From Combretum micranthum (taxonomy: Eukaryota > Streptophyta > Magnoliopsida > Myrtales > Combretaceae): 64,000 nt of DNA. This document shows positions 45,213 to 57,448 of the stretch, piece after piece. The notes under the pieces were generated by a model. The model was not told where the DNA came from and searched no databases. It worked only from the letters and a program-made list of their open reading frames with translations. Numbering within the stretch: position 1 is the first letter of the stretch; the number at the start of each line of letters is the position of its first letter. Where the stretch lies: the NCBI GenBank assembly GCA_024138025.1, contig JAMXBD010000206.1, forward strand, positions 1 to 64,000, read 5' to 3'. The position numbers and the translations under genes are program-made.

Positions 45213-48200
45213 TGTAAGCCCCGGGAATTCTCGGTAGCTAGAAAACCCCAGGAGTTGGAGACGAAACCCTAATCCGATCAGATTGAGTTTAGTAATGGAG
45301 CCTAGGAACCCCAAATCCGGCTTTCCATCGGTTTCATAGTAAAATAAATATTTTGGAGTAAATGAATTTGAATTGTTGTTCCAAAGTACATTTCAAACCT
45401 TTGAAAGTTTTAAATTCGGGAATTTTTCAATTCCGGGCCTCCCGAGCCCAATTACGAAAAGCGTGCCCCGGGCCACGGATTCAGAAAAATATTCCGGAAT
45501 ATTCATTAGAACCGTAATTTTATAAGGATTCCAAAAATATCAATTTCATAATTTTCCGAGCTATAAAGATTACAGTTATAGCTTTTCCCGTGTTTTCGGA
45601 ACAACCGGTAAAGTAGATGTCTTGTCTACTATTCACAAGTACAACCTACACTACACACTACCCATACCCTATTCTTACATCCTTACAACTACTCATTTCA
45701 ATTTTCTTTTCCAAGAAATTTTGTCTTTTAAATAATTATTACATTTATTACATTTATTTCATTTTCATTTACTAAATTACAAAAGTTAAATTTTTCAAAA
45801 CACACACACACACACACAAAGGATGGCCGGCGCCCCTCCCTCTTGTTTCCCTCTCAATTGTATTATTTTTACTTCATTTTTATTAACTAAACCCTAATCA
45901 CTTGATATAATACTAAATTTCTCTCTCTCTCTTCATTTTCTTTCATTTTAACTTTGAAAAATAGCAAAACCTCTCTTCTTCCTCTCTCAAGTGCCGAGCA
46001 CTTCCCTCCCCCACTCCCTTGCCATTTCAACTTTGTTTCTTCTTCTTCCTCTTCAAGACTCTTTGGTATGTATATTTAGGCCTTGTACATCCTAAATCTT
46101 GTTATGGCAAGATCATTCTTGTGTGTTTTCTCCTCTAAATCCCAATGAGCATGAGCAAGGGACATGAAAACACAACTACAAGAATCTCAAGCCATCTCAA
46201 GAAGTGGATCTAGCCTTTAAATGAGTTTTGTTTGAATATCAACTTGTTCATGCACATAAAGTAGTGATTGTGTTTATATTGTTGTTTATGCCATGAGATC
46301 CATGTTATATACATCATATGTAGTAGATCTAAGGTTTAGACATTCACCACTTTATGTACATGCATGATCATAGGTTCATTTTTGTTTATGTGCTTTATTG
46401 ATCATAAAAATGAGGTCTTGTTCATGTATAGAGATGCTAGATAGTATATTCCACATATAGATGGCAAGAACATTGAAAAAGGAAGGACTTTGTTAGATAT
46501 GAAAAGTTGAAAATTCGGATGAAATGGAAACCCTACCTAAAGACCTCCAAAATCAATTTTAAACTTATATTTCATAAGAAAAATGAAGGGTATGTGTAAT
46601 AGATATGTTGAAGGAATTATTTTCATAAGTTTAGATGAGTTTAGGCATGATAAAAATAAGGAAAACAAGAGGTGAAGTTAGGATGAAAAATGTTGACTTT
46701 AAATGTGTAGTCAAATTCGTAACTTTGTGTAATGCCTATATAAACACTTAGTATTTAAGTCTAAAATGGATGTTTTATAAGCTAAATGAAGTCCTTAGAT
46801 AATGTATACATTGAAGCCCCAAATTTTAATACATTAGACTAGATTTCCCTTAAGAAAAATGTAAGAAAAGAAAATTTGGAAAATTCGGATTTTTATAACT
46901 AGCTTATTTGAAAACATGTTTACCAAATGAAAATGTGAATTTTTGTGCATGAATGGAGGCCATGACTATTATAGACTTTGAGAACCTAATTTTAGTTAAA
47001 TAATAAGTAGATTACAAGATTAAAAACCAAAGAAACCCTAAGGAGTATAATGTGGGAGAATAACTTCTTAGAATTAGCCTTTATGAAACTTTCCCCAACA
47101 CTTAGGAGTTCCTAAAAGTTTATTACTACAAAAATCATCATGACCATGCACAAGTTGAGTTCATTACATGGCATACACATTAGTAGTTCATTCCTAAATC
47201 ATTCATGCATGAATCACTAACTAGGAACATTTCTTATCAAAAGCAAAGCACATTTTCAAAGTTGGATCAATTGCGGGACAGAACTGATCCCACTGTTCCG
47301 TGACCTTATTATTTTCAAAACTTGGATTTAATACTTGAATTAGATAGATCTTTCGAAGTAGATGAAGATCGATATAAAGTTTGCGAAATTCCGAGTTAAA
47401 ATGACCAAGTTATGGCCGTTTTAAGTCGGAACTTCCAAATATAGCGAGAAATCCGAATTCAACTAGTCTAGATGTATAGTTTGATTTAATTACATGGTGA
47501 GAATCTCATAGGGATTATTCTTGATTGGTAGGTGATTCCGAGCAGGACGACTCTCTACCACCCGATTATTACTATTAAGGAGTTTGGTGACCCATGGCCG
47601 AGTGAGTTACTTCCACTCTCAATTAATGCTTGTGAATGTAATGTAGTGGCACTAGTGATGTAGGCAAAGATAAAAGGAATTGTACAAGCATGATGGGGTA
47701 TGTGGGAATTATTTATGTTGTGAATTGTTGATATGTGAAATGGAACTTAAGGCATATCGAAACCGGGTGTTAAGATATTGATTGTTTTATTAGAATCATA
47801 TGATGAATGTCTGCGTATACTTGTTGGTCACTTAAAAGAATCGAATTAATGACTATTCGACTCCGACTATAAACTGAGTTCATTCATGTCACAATGGGGT
47901 TGGAGCATTTGCATTGGTTGGTTTTTCGTGACCCATAAAACGAATGTGAGGTTAATCGTGATCCATAAAACGAATGTGAGGTTAATCGTGATCCATAAAA
48001 CGAGCTTTTAATCAGTTGACCGTGAGCTTAAACGGCGTCGTACCGCAGGATTCGTTAATCTGCTAACCCGGGATGGAGGGCGCAAGTCCATCCACATATG
48101 ATTTCCGGTTGGTCATATGTTTGATGATTTCATTTGTATGGTGCATGCACTTGCTTGAATAATCACTTGTTTGAATGATTGTATCTAATTGCGTTATGGA

Positions 48201-48640
48201 AGTATTACTCACTAAGCTAGTTAGCTTACGCCCCGATAGTGTTTATCTTTTGCAGCATGAGTTTATATGGCTTAGGCCAAGGCAAGCCACAGCGCAGGTA
48301 CCGGAGATAGGAGTTTCCCATAGAAGTTTGATTCATTTCTTTTGTATAGACTTCCATTGGAAACTAAGGACTCTGGATGACTGTAATAGACTGTTATTCT
48401 TTTGCGGGGGAATGCCCCTTAGATTTTGTAAACCTTAAAGATTTATGCGTTTTGATTTATTATCTATGGCTAATGAATGCCTTGTTAAACTGTTAAACTC
48501 CATTTGTTGAAGTATTCTATTGTCGTAAGGGAACGCTTTACATCTACTTAAGACTCCCGAAGGCCCCGGTTAGGGAACTCGAGAGTCTTACTTAGTATGT
48601 GGCGGACTGTTACGTTTAGGATACTCTACGGGGCGTGACA
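45213..48640 (+). mobile_element. Solo LTR of a long-LTR gypsy family (3.43 kb)
   Basis: It starts TGTAAGCCCCGGGAATTCTC and ends CTACGGGGCGTGACA. A perfect 5-bp duplication ATTTC flanks it (45208-45212, 48641-48645). TG...CA ends and near-complementary termini are present. The interior shows a C/T-rich leader (45910-46070) and no gag or pol, so it is an LTR without its body, the usual product of recombination between two LTRs. The insertion splits the Harbinger nuclease. Short frames inside, for example 48175-48438, are chance. Confidence 0.82.
45799..45818 (+). repeat. CA dinucleotide microsatellite
   Basis: About ten CA units inside the solo LTR. Confidence 0.9.
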
Positions 48641-49290
48641 ATTTCTCTTATAGTGTTTGCATCCTGAAGTATTCCACTATTATCAACAAATTCCTCCCAC
48701 CTAAGTAGGACAAAAACAAAAAGTACATTTGATGTGCAAACACCTAGCATATTAGTTGCAATCTCAATTTTAAGATTAATGTATTAAGGCTTATCTTTCA
48801 TTGGCATTTTAATTAGGATATGTGTTCCATCCAAAGCACTTAAGCAATTCTAAATAAAAGAAAAATGTGTATAAACCTTATGATGATTTTTAATTAAATT
48901 TTTATTAATTTAATAATCAATATATGTGATGTTTTACCTTGAAATCATTTCATTGCTCATCAATACGACTCTCAAGAGTGGGTTCAGGCCTCTTCAATAG
49001 GTAGTTACTCAATCGAAGAGTGGCACTAAATAAATTGTGGAAATATTTAGTTCTTCTATGCCTCCTAAATTATGCTCAATCATTCGTTCTTCACATGGTA
49101 AGTATATGCTAGAACATTGCAACTTGCTCATTCATATGCATATTCCTAGTAGATCTCAACCCTCCTATACCCTTAATATCTAACAAAGTTTGAAGAAAGT
49201 ATGTCTATGTAATCTTTGTTGTTCAATGTATATCACACTATGAACAAATCTCATAATACATTTGTGTTGTTGGTAGAAGGCCTAACTATA

Positions 49291-50164
49291 AGGTGAACAC
49301 ATGGCTAGAAAGAATGAAAGACTAAAACATATAGAAAGGATATTATGTGGCATGCAACATTGCAAAATTCCATACCTAAAGCTAAAAGAAAACAAACAAT
49401 TTTCTTTTTTCTTTTTTTTTTTTTCTGTCAATCATCAACATGCAAACACACTAAATCTAGTATTGCAGAAGTACATACATGATTATATAACAATTAAAGA
49501 TATTTTAAGATTTAGAGGACATTGTGGTTATGGAAAAGTAAAAATATGAATATTTCCTAAAACCATAATGTCTAGGGATTATAGTCATCCTTTTATGATA
49601 TTTGCTATTGCAAAGGAAGATGTGGGTGTATACTTATTATGCAGAATGTGTGGAAAACAATTAGCGTGTCACAATGTTAATTTTTACTAGTATAAGGCAT
49701 GTGACTATAGAATTGACATGAGATATGCCTTATCTAAGATTGGTAAACTAAATTCAATTAGGTGTCAACGTGTATATCAAATAAAACGAAAGCTGCTACC
49801 ATTTTGTTTCTTGTATTTTTTTAATACTAACTAAAACAATTCTCTATTTAGTATACACTAGTTAACTGCGATAGTACCTTAAGGAAAGGAAAAATTGCAA
49901 GGCCAAATGAAAAAAAATCAAAATACTTAGAGAAGAGGAAGTTGAAAGAAGAGTTGATGAAAAATATGAAAAGAATAATGGGAGCTCTTAAAGTCAAGTG
50001 TGTTAAACTCATGGAAGAAGAAGTATAACTTATGAGACAAGACATGTACATCAATTATGCTTTCTTTTTAACAACATATAAATTTCTCCTTTCATGTTTT
50101 AGAAAGTCATAATGAAAGCCATTATAGAGAGAATAGAATTGCAGATATAGATACTAAACTTACT
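49291..50164. other. Probable transposon DNA, unassigned
   Basis: The forward strand at 49870-50030 encodes a lysine/glutamate-rich, coiled-coil-like stretch (RKGKIARPNEKKSKYLEKRK, then LKEELMKNMKRIMGALKVK). It resembles tails of plant transposon proteins but lacks a diagnostic domain. The stretch right of the following insertion (50850-50950, LKTLPTNATTLTIAQVQLKE) may continue it. A forward 82-codon frame at 49301 is not recognised. Confidence 0.35.
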
Positions 50165-50849
50165 AAATTGTTAGAAATATAATTGGGACGGGTTTTAAAA
50201 ACCCGAACCTAAACTCGTACTCTTTAGGCTTCCCAAACCATATAAGGTTTTTATCCATAAACTCAAAACCTACCTGATAGACCCTACAGGGTATTTGAAT
50301 TTGATAAGCCTATAAATATTTCAACTTTAATTGTTTTATGTTTAAAGTTGTCTTTAAATTTTTTTTTCTCATAAAATACATACCCATAATTTTCTTATTA
50401 TCTAATCATGGAAAAATTTATTTCCATTAATATTTGAGTATAAAATAAACCTTTCTAAATTTATTTTCATTAGCTTAACATTTTAATGAGTCACCATGAT
50501 TAATTAAAATGAAATATTAAAAAAGCGAATGCTTTATAATTTTAAAAATGCATATGCCCATTTACTAAATTGAACAACTAATACATAAAATAACTGAAAT
50601 ACATAAAATTAAAACTAATTTGATTTTTTTAATTTTATTAATTGAAATAAATTTAATATATTTTTTCTTCATAGATTCGGGTTCTTAACGGATTTTATAT
50701 CCATCCCAAAACTTGACCCAAAACCCTATAGGGTTTCGTATGCTGTCCTAAAACCATCCTAAACCTTATAGGGTAATACCCTACAGGGTATTTATAGAGT
50801 GGGCAAGTCGGTCACCCTACAAGAACCCGTCCGATTGCATCCCTATAAA
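50165..50849. mobile_element. hAT-like non-autonomous element (~0.68 kb)
   Basis: The right end, on the minus strand, reads TAGGGATGCAATCGGACGGG, a typical plant hAT-MITE end. The left end keeps only ATTGGGACGGGTTTT of the matching repeat. CCTATAGGGT and CCCTACAGGGTATT motifs are repeated in subterminal DNA. The 8-bp duplication is not preserved, so the left limit is approximate. Confidence 0.55.
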
Positions 50850-51476
50850 TCATCGAGCCAAGAAAAGGAGATGAAAGCACTCTTAAAAACATTACCCACA
50901 AATGCTACTACTCTCACAATTGCTCAGGTGCAACTCAAGGAAGATTAGGAGTCAAGTTTGGCCTAATAAAGGAAACAAAACTTTTAGATTGGAAAATTCT
51001 TACATATTCTGAAAAATCTACTTAACATATAATTTTTATTATGCAAGTTAAATGTGAAAACTGCAATTTGACCTTTTTTTCTCATTTGATCTTTCAACTT
51101 ATTAAATTTTCTTGCAAATTAGAAGATATAAGAATTTAACAAATAAAAAAAATAAAGCAAAACAATTAGATTTACTATGCTATAATGATAAGTTACCATC
51201 TTTGATGATCTTTCATATTATGATGAAATACAAAGTTAAACATTTGCAATGTATAGCTGCTCTGTATTGCTATGCAAATTAAATAATCAAACTTGAAAAG
51301 AAGTTCAAATTGTAGTTTCACGTTTACCATATTTACTAATTTTCCATATCATGATGAGGTACAATGTTAATTAATGGACCAGTTAAATGTCTACAATGTG
51401 TGATTGCTTTGTTGATGCTAAATAGGCTTCTAATCATCATGACCAAAAAAAAAAAAGGAAAACTTGAAAGGCTTTA
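50850..51476. other. Unassigned DNA between hAT-like and copia elements
   Basis: Apart from the short possible transposon-protein remnant at 50850-50950, I see no gene or repeat. Confidence 0.4.
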
Positions 51477-51483
51477 TGATAGC

Positions 51484-51584
51484 TATTAGAATAATCAACT
51501 ATATTAGTGTAACAGTATTTTTGTATTTTTCATGTTAATAATCTATAACAAAACATCGTGACAGGGTTTATGCGACTTCCAACA
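51484..51584 (+). repeat. Copia 5' LTR (~101 bp)
   Basis: TATTAGAATAATCAACTATA ... CGACTTCCAACA aligns with the 3' LTR. The TG start is altered: TGATAGC lies just upstream at 51477. Confidence 0.75.
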
Positions 51585-51603
51585 AATTTCTACCAAAATA
51601 ACA

Positions 51604-51614
51604 TGGTATTAGAG
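51604..51614 (+). promoter_or_regulatory. Copia primer-binding site
   Basis: TGGTATTAGAG is one base away from TGGTATCAGAG, the complement of the initiator tRNA-Met 3' end used by plant copia elements. Confidence 0.75.
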
Positions 51615-51854
51615 TAATGATGACAAGAATCTATCATCATATCCATTGGAATACACCATCACCACTTCAAAATGTGACCTCCTATGATTAACCACGACAC
51701 ATAACCTTAAACTCCAACCACCAATTCCCAAAATTCAAAATCAAAATCCTAAATCCCCAAAATCGAAACCTTAAAAACCCAAAATTGAAACCTTAGCTCT
51801 AGAAAAACTTTACCATGCTAATTGATATATATCCATCTCAATGGAATTGACGTT

Positions 51855-53290
51855 ACCTGTGTTGAATTTCCATATGGTTTTAGGAGTTATAAAGATCAAA
51901 CTTTTTGTAGTAGAACTCAAAAAGGAAAACCCTAATCCAGTATCTATGTGTTTTGATTAGATCAAAATAAAACAAATAGTTTGAATATATACCTTAACTT
52001 TGAAGCTAGGAATCAATTGGCAAATTGGATCTATAGGTACTGCAAATTCACAATCCCCTCTACGATATCTACACGAATGAGCACTCCTTCAAAAGAATTC
52101 TTCACGTGCTAACGTTATCTAGAATACTTCTAGATCTCATTGGAAAAATTTTATTCATGACTCTCGTGTTTCTCTCTTTTAGGGTTTACAGAATCTCTGC
52201 AGGTCTAATGTTAACTATAATAATGTCAATATTAATAATGGCATTAGTACCCCTAATCTTATTAGGGATAAGTTAATTTATTAACATAAGAATTCTTAGT
52301 CCAATTAGGAATTATTATTATTCTTAACAAATTATATTTATTTATTATTCCCAACAAATTAAGATTAATAATAAATAAATTTATTATTCCCATTGAACTT
52401 ATTTAAATTTAGTCCATGATCCTTTTTTTCCATTCTTTTGTATATGACCTTATAGGTTCACTTAATATTGGCTATTGACCTAAAACCATTTTTGTCAACA
52501 AAACATAAGTGACCTCTAGCAAGACATTATGTTTACCCAAATTAAGTGAAGATTGGTAATTTGATTTTTACCTTATCCATAACTTATGTCATTATCCTTT
52601 TGTCACATGATATCTAAAGTGAACATAAAGCATGGATATCATCTTAATATTGTTCAATATTATCATTTCTCGATCTCCAAGTGAACTAACAAAAAAATAA
52701 AATTGATCACACTATCAATTCATTTGAGTATGGCCATGCATTTCTTAGTTTCACTTATCGAGGGCCCCAGAGATATCTCTCTCATAATGAGAGGGACAAA
52801 TCCCATCTTAATCACTCAACTTCCTCTACATGATTCACATTATGCCCAATCATAACCTTTATAATTATTCGGTTAAAGACAACATTTAATTGAGTTGAAT
52901 CATAATGTTTCTTATGTTGGAACCTATGGTGATTTCAGGTCTAAAGATACACTAACATCATTATTGTGAGAATCACTTATGACACTAATCCATGTAATGA
53001 TCTCATAGAGGATCGATCCAATACATAGTCCTCTAATATGTGCTTATGAGTTTGATTTGTATCTCTATACAAATAGACATCTTATGACTATCAAATAAAA
53101 ACTCATACTAGATTTAATTCATTATTATTCCCACAATAATGAGCATCTAAAGACTTTTAGAATAATTAAATTATTCATAGATCATATTATAAAGTAAACA
53201 TACAAAAAATATAATAGAAATGCCTTTATATCAATAATATATATAATAAAAATATCTAGTAATTAGCCTGTGACACAATCACTAATAACC
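51855..53290 (-). mobile_element. Possible LTR-like block inside the copia element
   Basis: It fills the place of gag, integrase and reverse transcriptase. The DNA has no coding motif and looks like a plant copia-type LTR with leader, read on the minus strand. Its limits (near TGTTGAATTTCC and TGTGACACA) are guesses and no target duplication was confirmed. Confidence 0.35.
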
Positions 53291-53304
53291 TGATCTAAAC
53301 AAAA

Positions 53305-54060
53305 AATATATTTCTCTACAGAAATATGTACTTTACTTATTATATGAAACTAGTTTAACCGGAGCAAAACTAGGTGATTCACCTATGGTAACTAATGTTA
53401 AGCTCTTACCTAATGAAAGAGATGTCCAAGATGGCCTACAGAGGTATAGAAGATTAGTTAGTAAACTTACTATCTTACAGTAACACGACCTAATATATTA
53501 TTTGCGGTTATGCAGTGAGCCAATTCATGGGCTCACTTTGCACTAGTCATTGGAATGCTATTATGCATATTTTGCATTATTTGAAAGGATCTTCAAGTCG
53601 AGGTATTTTGTACAAAGATCAAGGACATGTACATGTTGTTAGATATACAAACGTTGATTAGGCAGATTCCCTATTAGATAGAGGATCAACCATGGTATAT
53701 TGTCTCTTTATTGGTGATAAGCTTATCTCATGAAAAGTGAGAAACAAATTATGGTAGCAAGATTAAGTGCAGAAGTTGAATATAAAGCAATGACATCCAC
53801 ACAACATGTGAATTACTTTGCTTTCAGCAATTCTTAAAAGAACTTGATTTTCCACAATCACAACTAATGAAACTAATATATAATAACTAGGTTACCCTAC
53901 ACATCACATGAAACCCGGTGTTTTATGAATATACAAAGCATATTGAAATCAATTGTCACTTTGTTGGTAAAAAGTTGTTGAATAAGGAGATTGATAAAAC
54001 CTAGGCGAGTACAGAAGATCAACTTGCTGATTTATTTACTAAGTTTTTTTGAAGAATTCG
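53305..54060 (+). pseudogene. Copia reverse transcriptase end and RNase H remnant
   Basis: Frames give QKYVLYLLYETSLTGAK, NVKLLPNERD, then QRYRRLVSKLT, SQFMGS and HWNAIMHILHYLKGSSSRGI followed by LYKDQG. Then come DSLLDR, AILKELDF, HIEINCHFV and EDQLADLFTK. These follow the C-terminal order of plant copia polyproteins. Several stops, for example after TNVD and RNKLW, show it is dead. Confidence 0.78.
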
Positions 54061-54126
54061 AGTGAATTATATTTAATTGTAACAAGTTAAGAGAACATGA
54101 TATATATACTCCAGCTTGAGAGGAAG

Positions 54127-54225
54127 TGTTAGAATAATTAATTGCATTAGTATGAGGGTATTTTTGTATTTTCATGTTAACAATATGTAGTAAAATGTCG
54201 TGATGGGGTTTTTGTGACTCCAACA
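54127..54225 (+). repeat. Copia 3' LTR (~99 bp)
   Basis: It starts TGTTAGAATAATTAATTGCA after the purine-rich tract CTTGAGAGGAAG and ends CTCCAACA. Confidence 0.78.
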
Positions 54226-54681
54226 CTTTTTTTTCCAAGATAACAATAGCAATTATGTAGTCTCGATATAGCCATCTACAGTCAAGTGGGGTTAAGGCTT
54301 GATTACTGTTGTAAACCTGTAACACCTTGAAAAGATTGAAATGAGAAAGTTTTGCATTACTTTAAGGAAAATATTACCATATTAAAATTTTTACATTATC
54401 ATCTAAAAATTCTTTCTAAATTATCTATCATTATTGTTATCCGAGTGGAGTTATAGAGTCGTTGGGATAATCTGCAGTTTTGCATGTTTACTCAAGTCAT
54501 GCGATGATCAATCGAAGCAGATGATGGCAGCTTCCAAAACCATGTAAATCATGTGTTAGAGCACTTATCTACCCTGTCAACATAGTTTCGAAAAGTTCCA
54601 GAGTCTGGGTTTTTCTTTTCTTTTTTTTTTTCAAAAAAATAAAAACAAGATGGATCCGTTGATACTTATGACTTAATATAC

Positions 54682-54687
54682 TTTATT
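54682..54687 (-). terminator. Putative polyadenylation signal of SnRK2
   Basis: AATAAA on the minus strand lies about 61 nt after the SnRK2 stop, followed by T-rich DNA. This is a plausible near-upstream element. Confidence 0.5.
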
Positions 54688-54747
54688 TTTATAGCTAGAT
54701 GGCTAACTGAAAATCATAAAAGTTGGATATGGTTTCGGTTGTCACGC

Positions 54748-57448
54748 TCAAACATATGATACACAATCACCACTATCATCTATTTCAGATTCTAAATCAA
54801 CCTCGTCGTCAGGCACCGAAGTGCCTGCAGCACCAGCAGAAGTTTCATCAGTTTTAGAACCCGCAACAGGCGTCCGTGCCTCTTGGATGATCCGCATTAT
54901 TTCTTCAACGCTCTGAACCGGGTTGTCGTGTTCGGCTTCATAGTTTGTTTTCTCACCTTCAATGATCTCTTTTGGCAACTTGTTCAAGAACCATGAATGC
55001 TTTTTGATCTCTGGAATCGTAATCCTCTACAAGAAAAACACGAATCTTGTTTTAGTCCCTCTTAGAGGCAGATAAGAGTGTTTCTGTTAACTATCTATAT
55101 TCGGTGTGGTTACAAAGCAATTATTGAAACTTACCTTTCCAGGATTGGCAACAAATATACGAGAAAGCAAATGCCTGCAATCCTGGGATACGCGTATATA
55201 GTCTGGTATCGAGTACTGAACGCTCATGATTCCCTGTCAAGATTTGACAATATGTGAGTTTTAGAGAGAAAACATTGTGCTGGAAACAATAAATATTTTT
55301 ACATACCTCAATGGTTTTGCGAAAATTTCTTGGATCTTCAGGATCCTCAAAAGGATATGCCCCTACTAACATGACGTACAATGTTACCCCACATGACCAG
55401 ACATCCGAGATCTGTAATACAAGCACCAGAAATTTCATCCTATGTCCTCAGAGAATTTTGCAGATCATTGTAGATAAATATACCTTTCCATCGTACTCCT
55501 TCCTGGACAAGACCTCTGGGGCAATATAGGCAGGGGTTCCAACTGTTGATTTGGGTTGAGAATGCAGCAAAGCAGACTGCAGATGTCAAAATTCTATCAA
55601 CTGTGGTCCTGAGGATTAATTAGTGAAATGTATAAAGACCAAAGCAGGCTAGTGATTTCATCATGGCAGTTTCACTGACCTTGGAGTAACCAAAATCGCA
55701 TATTTTAAGACGCGGTCTTGGACTTCCATCCAGCAGAGTGTTCTCCAATTTCAAATCCCTATGGCAGATTTCCTACACGAGATAAATGAGTAAACAAATG
55801 GAAAGAGAATGAATCATGTAAATGCAAACTCCAAATACTTTCCCATAACTATTAGTCAGAAGTGGACACTTCTCTAAAATCAAAAGACATTACAACACCA
55901 AAACCATCCTATTTATGAACCTTTCTGCAATGATTTTGATAGCTTTAATGATAGTTTGAGAGGTACATGTATATTTTCAAAAGTTATGGAAGGCAAAGCC
56001 ACGTTTTAAGGGTTTCAGGGATCTATTTATGCCTGCCTTATAGCTCTTAGTGGTGCATTTGTTATTCTTTCAATAAGTAATTCCAATAAAACAAGTCGGA
56101 GCATTACCATGGAATGACAATAGCTGACTCCTGATATTAGCTGCTGAAAGAAGAATCTAGCCTGGTGTGGATTAAAAAAACAACAAAATGCGTTGAGAAA
56201 GTAAAAATCAATTCAACAAGAAATAGACAGCAACTTTCCAAGACCAAATGGAAGAAGCAAAGGCAAAATAGTATGATTAAGCTATGTAAAAGGAAATTTA
56301 CAGACCTCGTCTTCACTGAATCGACCCGCACTGCATATTCTTGCAAAAAGTTCACCCCCTGCTGCATATTCCATGACTATAGCCAAATGGCTTGGTGTCA
56401 ACAGAACCTAAAGTAGAAACATAGGAATATTAGCCTGCTGTGCCCAAACACTACCGATTCATCTGACCAAAATATTGTCACTTATTCAATAATCCAAAGG
56501 CCAAATCATGCTATGGTTTTTTGTAACATAAAAATGTACTTGTAAGCAATCAAATTGACCAAAAACGAAGATAATGTAATCATAACAATCATACGCCCAA
56601 GGTATTTGTGCTCGAATCCGGTACTTCATCGAACGAAACTGGATCCATGCACTAAGGACTTGAACTTGAATTGTGTATAACCACATGATAAATTTGCTGC
56701 ATACCTCTTTGAATCTCACAATATTTGGATGTCTTAGAGATCTGTGGTTAATGATTTCTCTCTGAACATTTTCATCAATCTGCAATCAGAAAAAGGGTAC
56801 TTCACATGTAAAATCAAACCACACAAAAAATTTAAATAGAGTCAAATATTGATAATTAGGATGGACTAAGCAGTAATATAAAGCTTTGTTCAAATCTTTT
56901 AGCATCAACAACATTAGATCATCCGTTGCATGCAATTTTATGTGAACAGTTTAAGCTGAGTTATCAATATGAATTCTATGAGTCATATTAACACGAGTTG
57001 GTATCATTAATGCCATTGTTCATTAACTTAAACTACACAATTAGTTAAAAGGAAGCTCAAAATTTGCACTATAGCAATGATCTAACATCAAGGTACTAGT
57101 GCAGAGCAAAGGTCAACTCGCAACCATATATTGAACATGGACCGGTCCTGGTTAGAAACTTTCACATGATACTACATAGAAAACCGAAAGAATATATTAC
57201 AACCTGGATAGCCAATCAAATATGACCTATCTTATCCTTCCTAGTACTGTAATTAAATCCACACAGACAATTAAAAAATCTGTCATATAGACAATATATC
57301 CGATTTAACAAGAAGTGAAACATACCTTCTTGCCTCTTTCAATGTACTTGACAGCAACAAGTTCTTTTGTTTTCTTATCTCTTACAAGCCTAGCAACACC
57401 AAAGTTTCCTGACCCAAGGTCCTTCAATGGTTCATATCTTTCTTCCAT
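54748..57448 (-). CDS. SnRK2 protein kinase, group II-like (SnRK2.7/2.8 or SAPK1/2 type)
   Basis: SNF1-related Ser/Thr kinase of osmotic-stress and ABA signalling. Nine exons assemble with GT-AG introns: 57448-57326, 56779-56705, 56407-56306, 56161-56108, 55772-55680, 55576-55484, 55411-55307, 55233-55135, 55026-54748. Sizes are 123, 75, 102, 54, 93, 93, 105, 99 and 279 nt, the usual SnRK2 pattern, giving 340 residues. ATP loop LGSGNFGVA (11-19), Lys34, catalytic HRDLKLEN (122-129), DFG (144-146), activation loop [17 protein letters not shown] with Ser155, Ser159 and Thr160 as expected phosphosites, then [13 protein letters not shown]. The SnRK2 box [13 protein letters not shown] (286-298) and a short acidic tail ending [10 protein letters not shown] place it outside the long-acidic group I. 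Unusual: Ala88 where GELFER is normal, and Gly216 at the start of exon 8 where Arg is usual. Structure intact; nearest neighbour downstream is a copia element. Confidence 0.96.

Larger units (their letters stand above)
29883..49290 (-). mobile_element. Head-to-tail pair of PIF/Harbinger remnants split by gypsy and solo-LTR insertions
   Basis: On the minus strand the order is: nuclease (49290-44768), spacer, MYB/SANT-like gene start (44436-44285), junction, second nuclease C-terminus (44284-44252 continued at 31464-31170), spacer, second MYB/SANT-like gene (30814-29883). DNA at 30640-31464 and 44262-45210 is therefore a long direct repeat, roughly 75-80 percent similar by eye. The first copy lost most of its MYB-like gene and the second lost most of its nuclease. 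That is what a deletion between two tandem copies would leave. Terminal inverted repeats and the TTA/TAA target duplication were not found, so the outer limits are those of the coding remnants. Confidence 0.65.
44768..49290 (-). pseudogene. PIF/Harbinger (HARBI1/ALP1-like) nuclease, copy B, split by a solo LTR
   Basis: On the minus strand, 49290-48960 encodes fragments of the N-terminal region (FFKLC, GLRSTRNMHMNEQVAMF, LLKRPEPTLESRIDE). After a probable intron, 48860-48646 gives NCLSALDGTHILIKMPMKDK, EIATNMLGVCT and VLFVFVLLRWEEFVDNSGIL, with DGT and WEE/WEG blocks typical of the DDE nuclease. The frame reaches ANTIRE at 48646, is broken by the insertion at 45213-48640, and resumes with NGFKV at 45207. 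KELFNLRHES, NVIEKC and HNFIRMK follow, ending at 44768. The first catalytic block DGTHI is visible. Later acidic residues are obscured by frameshifts. Confidence 0.75.
51477..54225 (+). mobile_element. Ty1/copia retrotransposon with very short LTRs, deleted and interrupted
   Basis: Matching ~100 bp LTRs (51484-51584 and 54127-54225) share TTAGAATAAT..., ATTTTTGTATTTTTCATGTTAA and a CCAACA end. A primer site TGGTATTAGAG follows the 5' LTR. The pol end (53305-54060) precedes the 3' LTR in the copia order. Possible target duplications are CTTTA (51472-51476) and CTTTT (54226-54230). gag, integrase and most of the reverse transcriptase are missing, and a large foreign block occupies about 51855-53290. 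Confidence 0.75.

Noticed and set aside
55121..56785. Separate short kinase-like frames on the minus strand and shadow frames on the plus strand
   Set aside because: They are exons of the single SnRK2 gene read into its introns. The plus-strand frames are antisense shadows.
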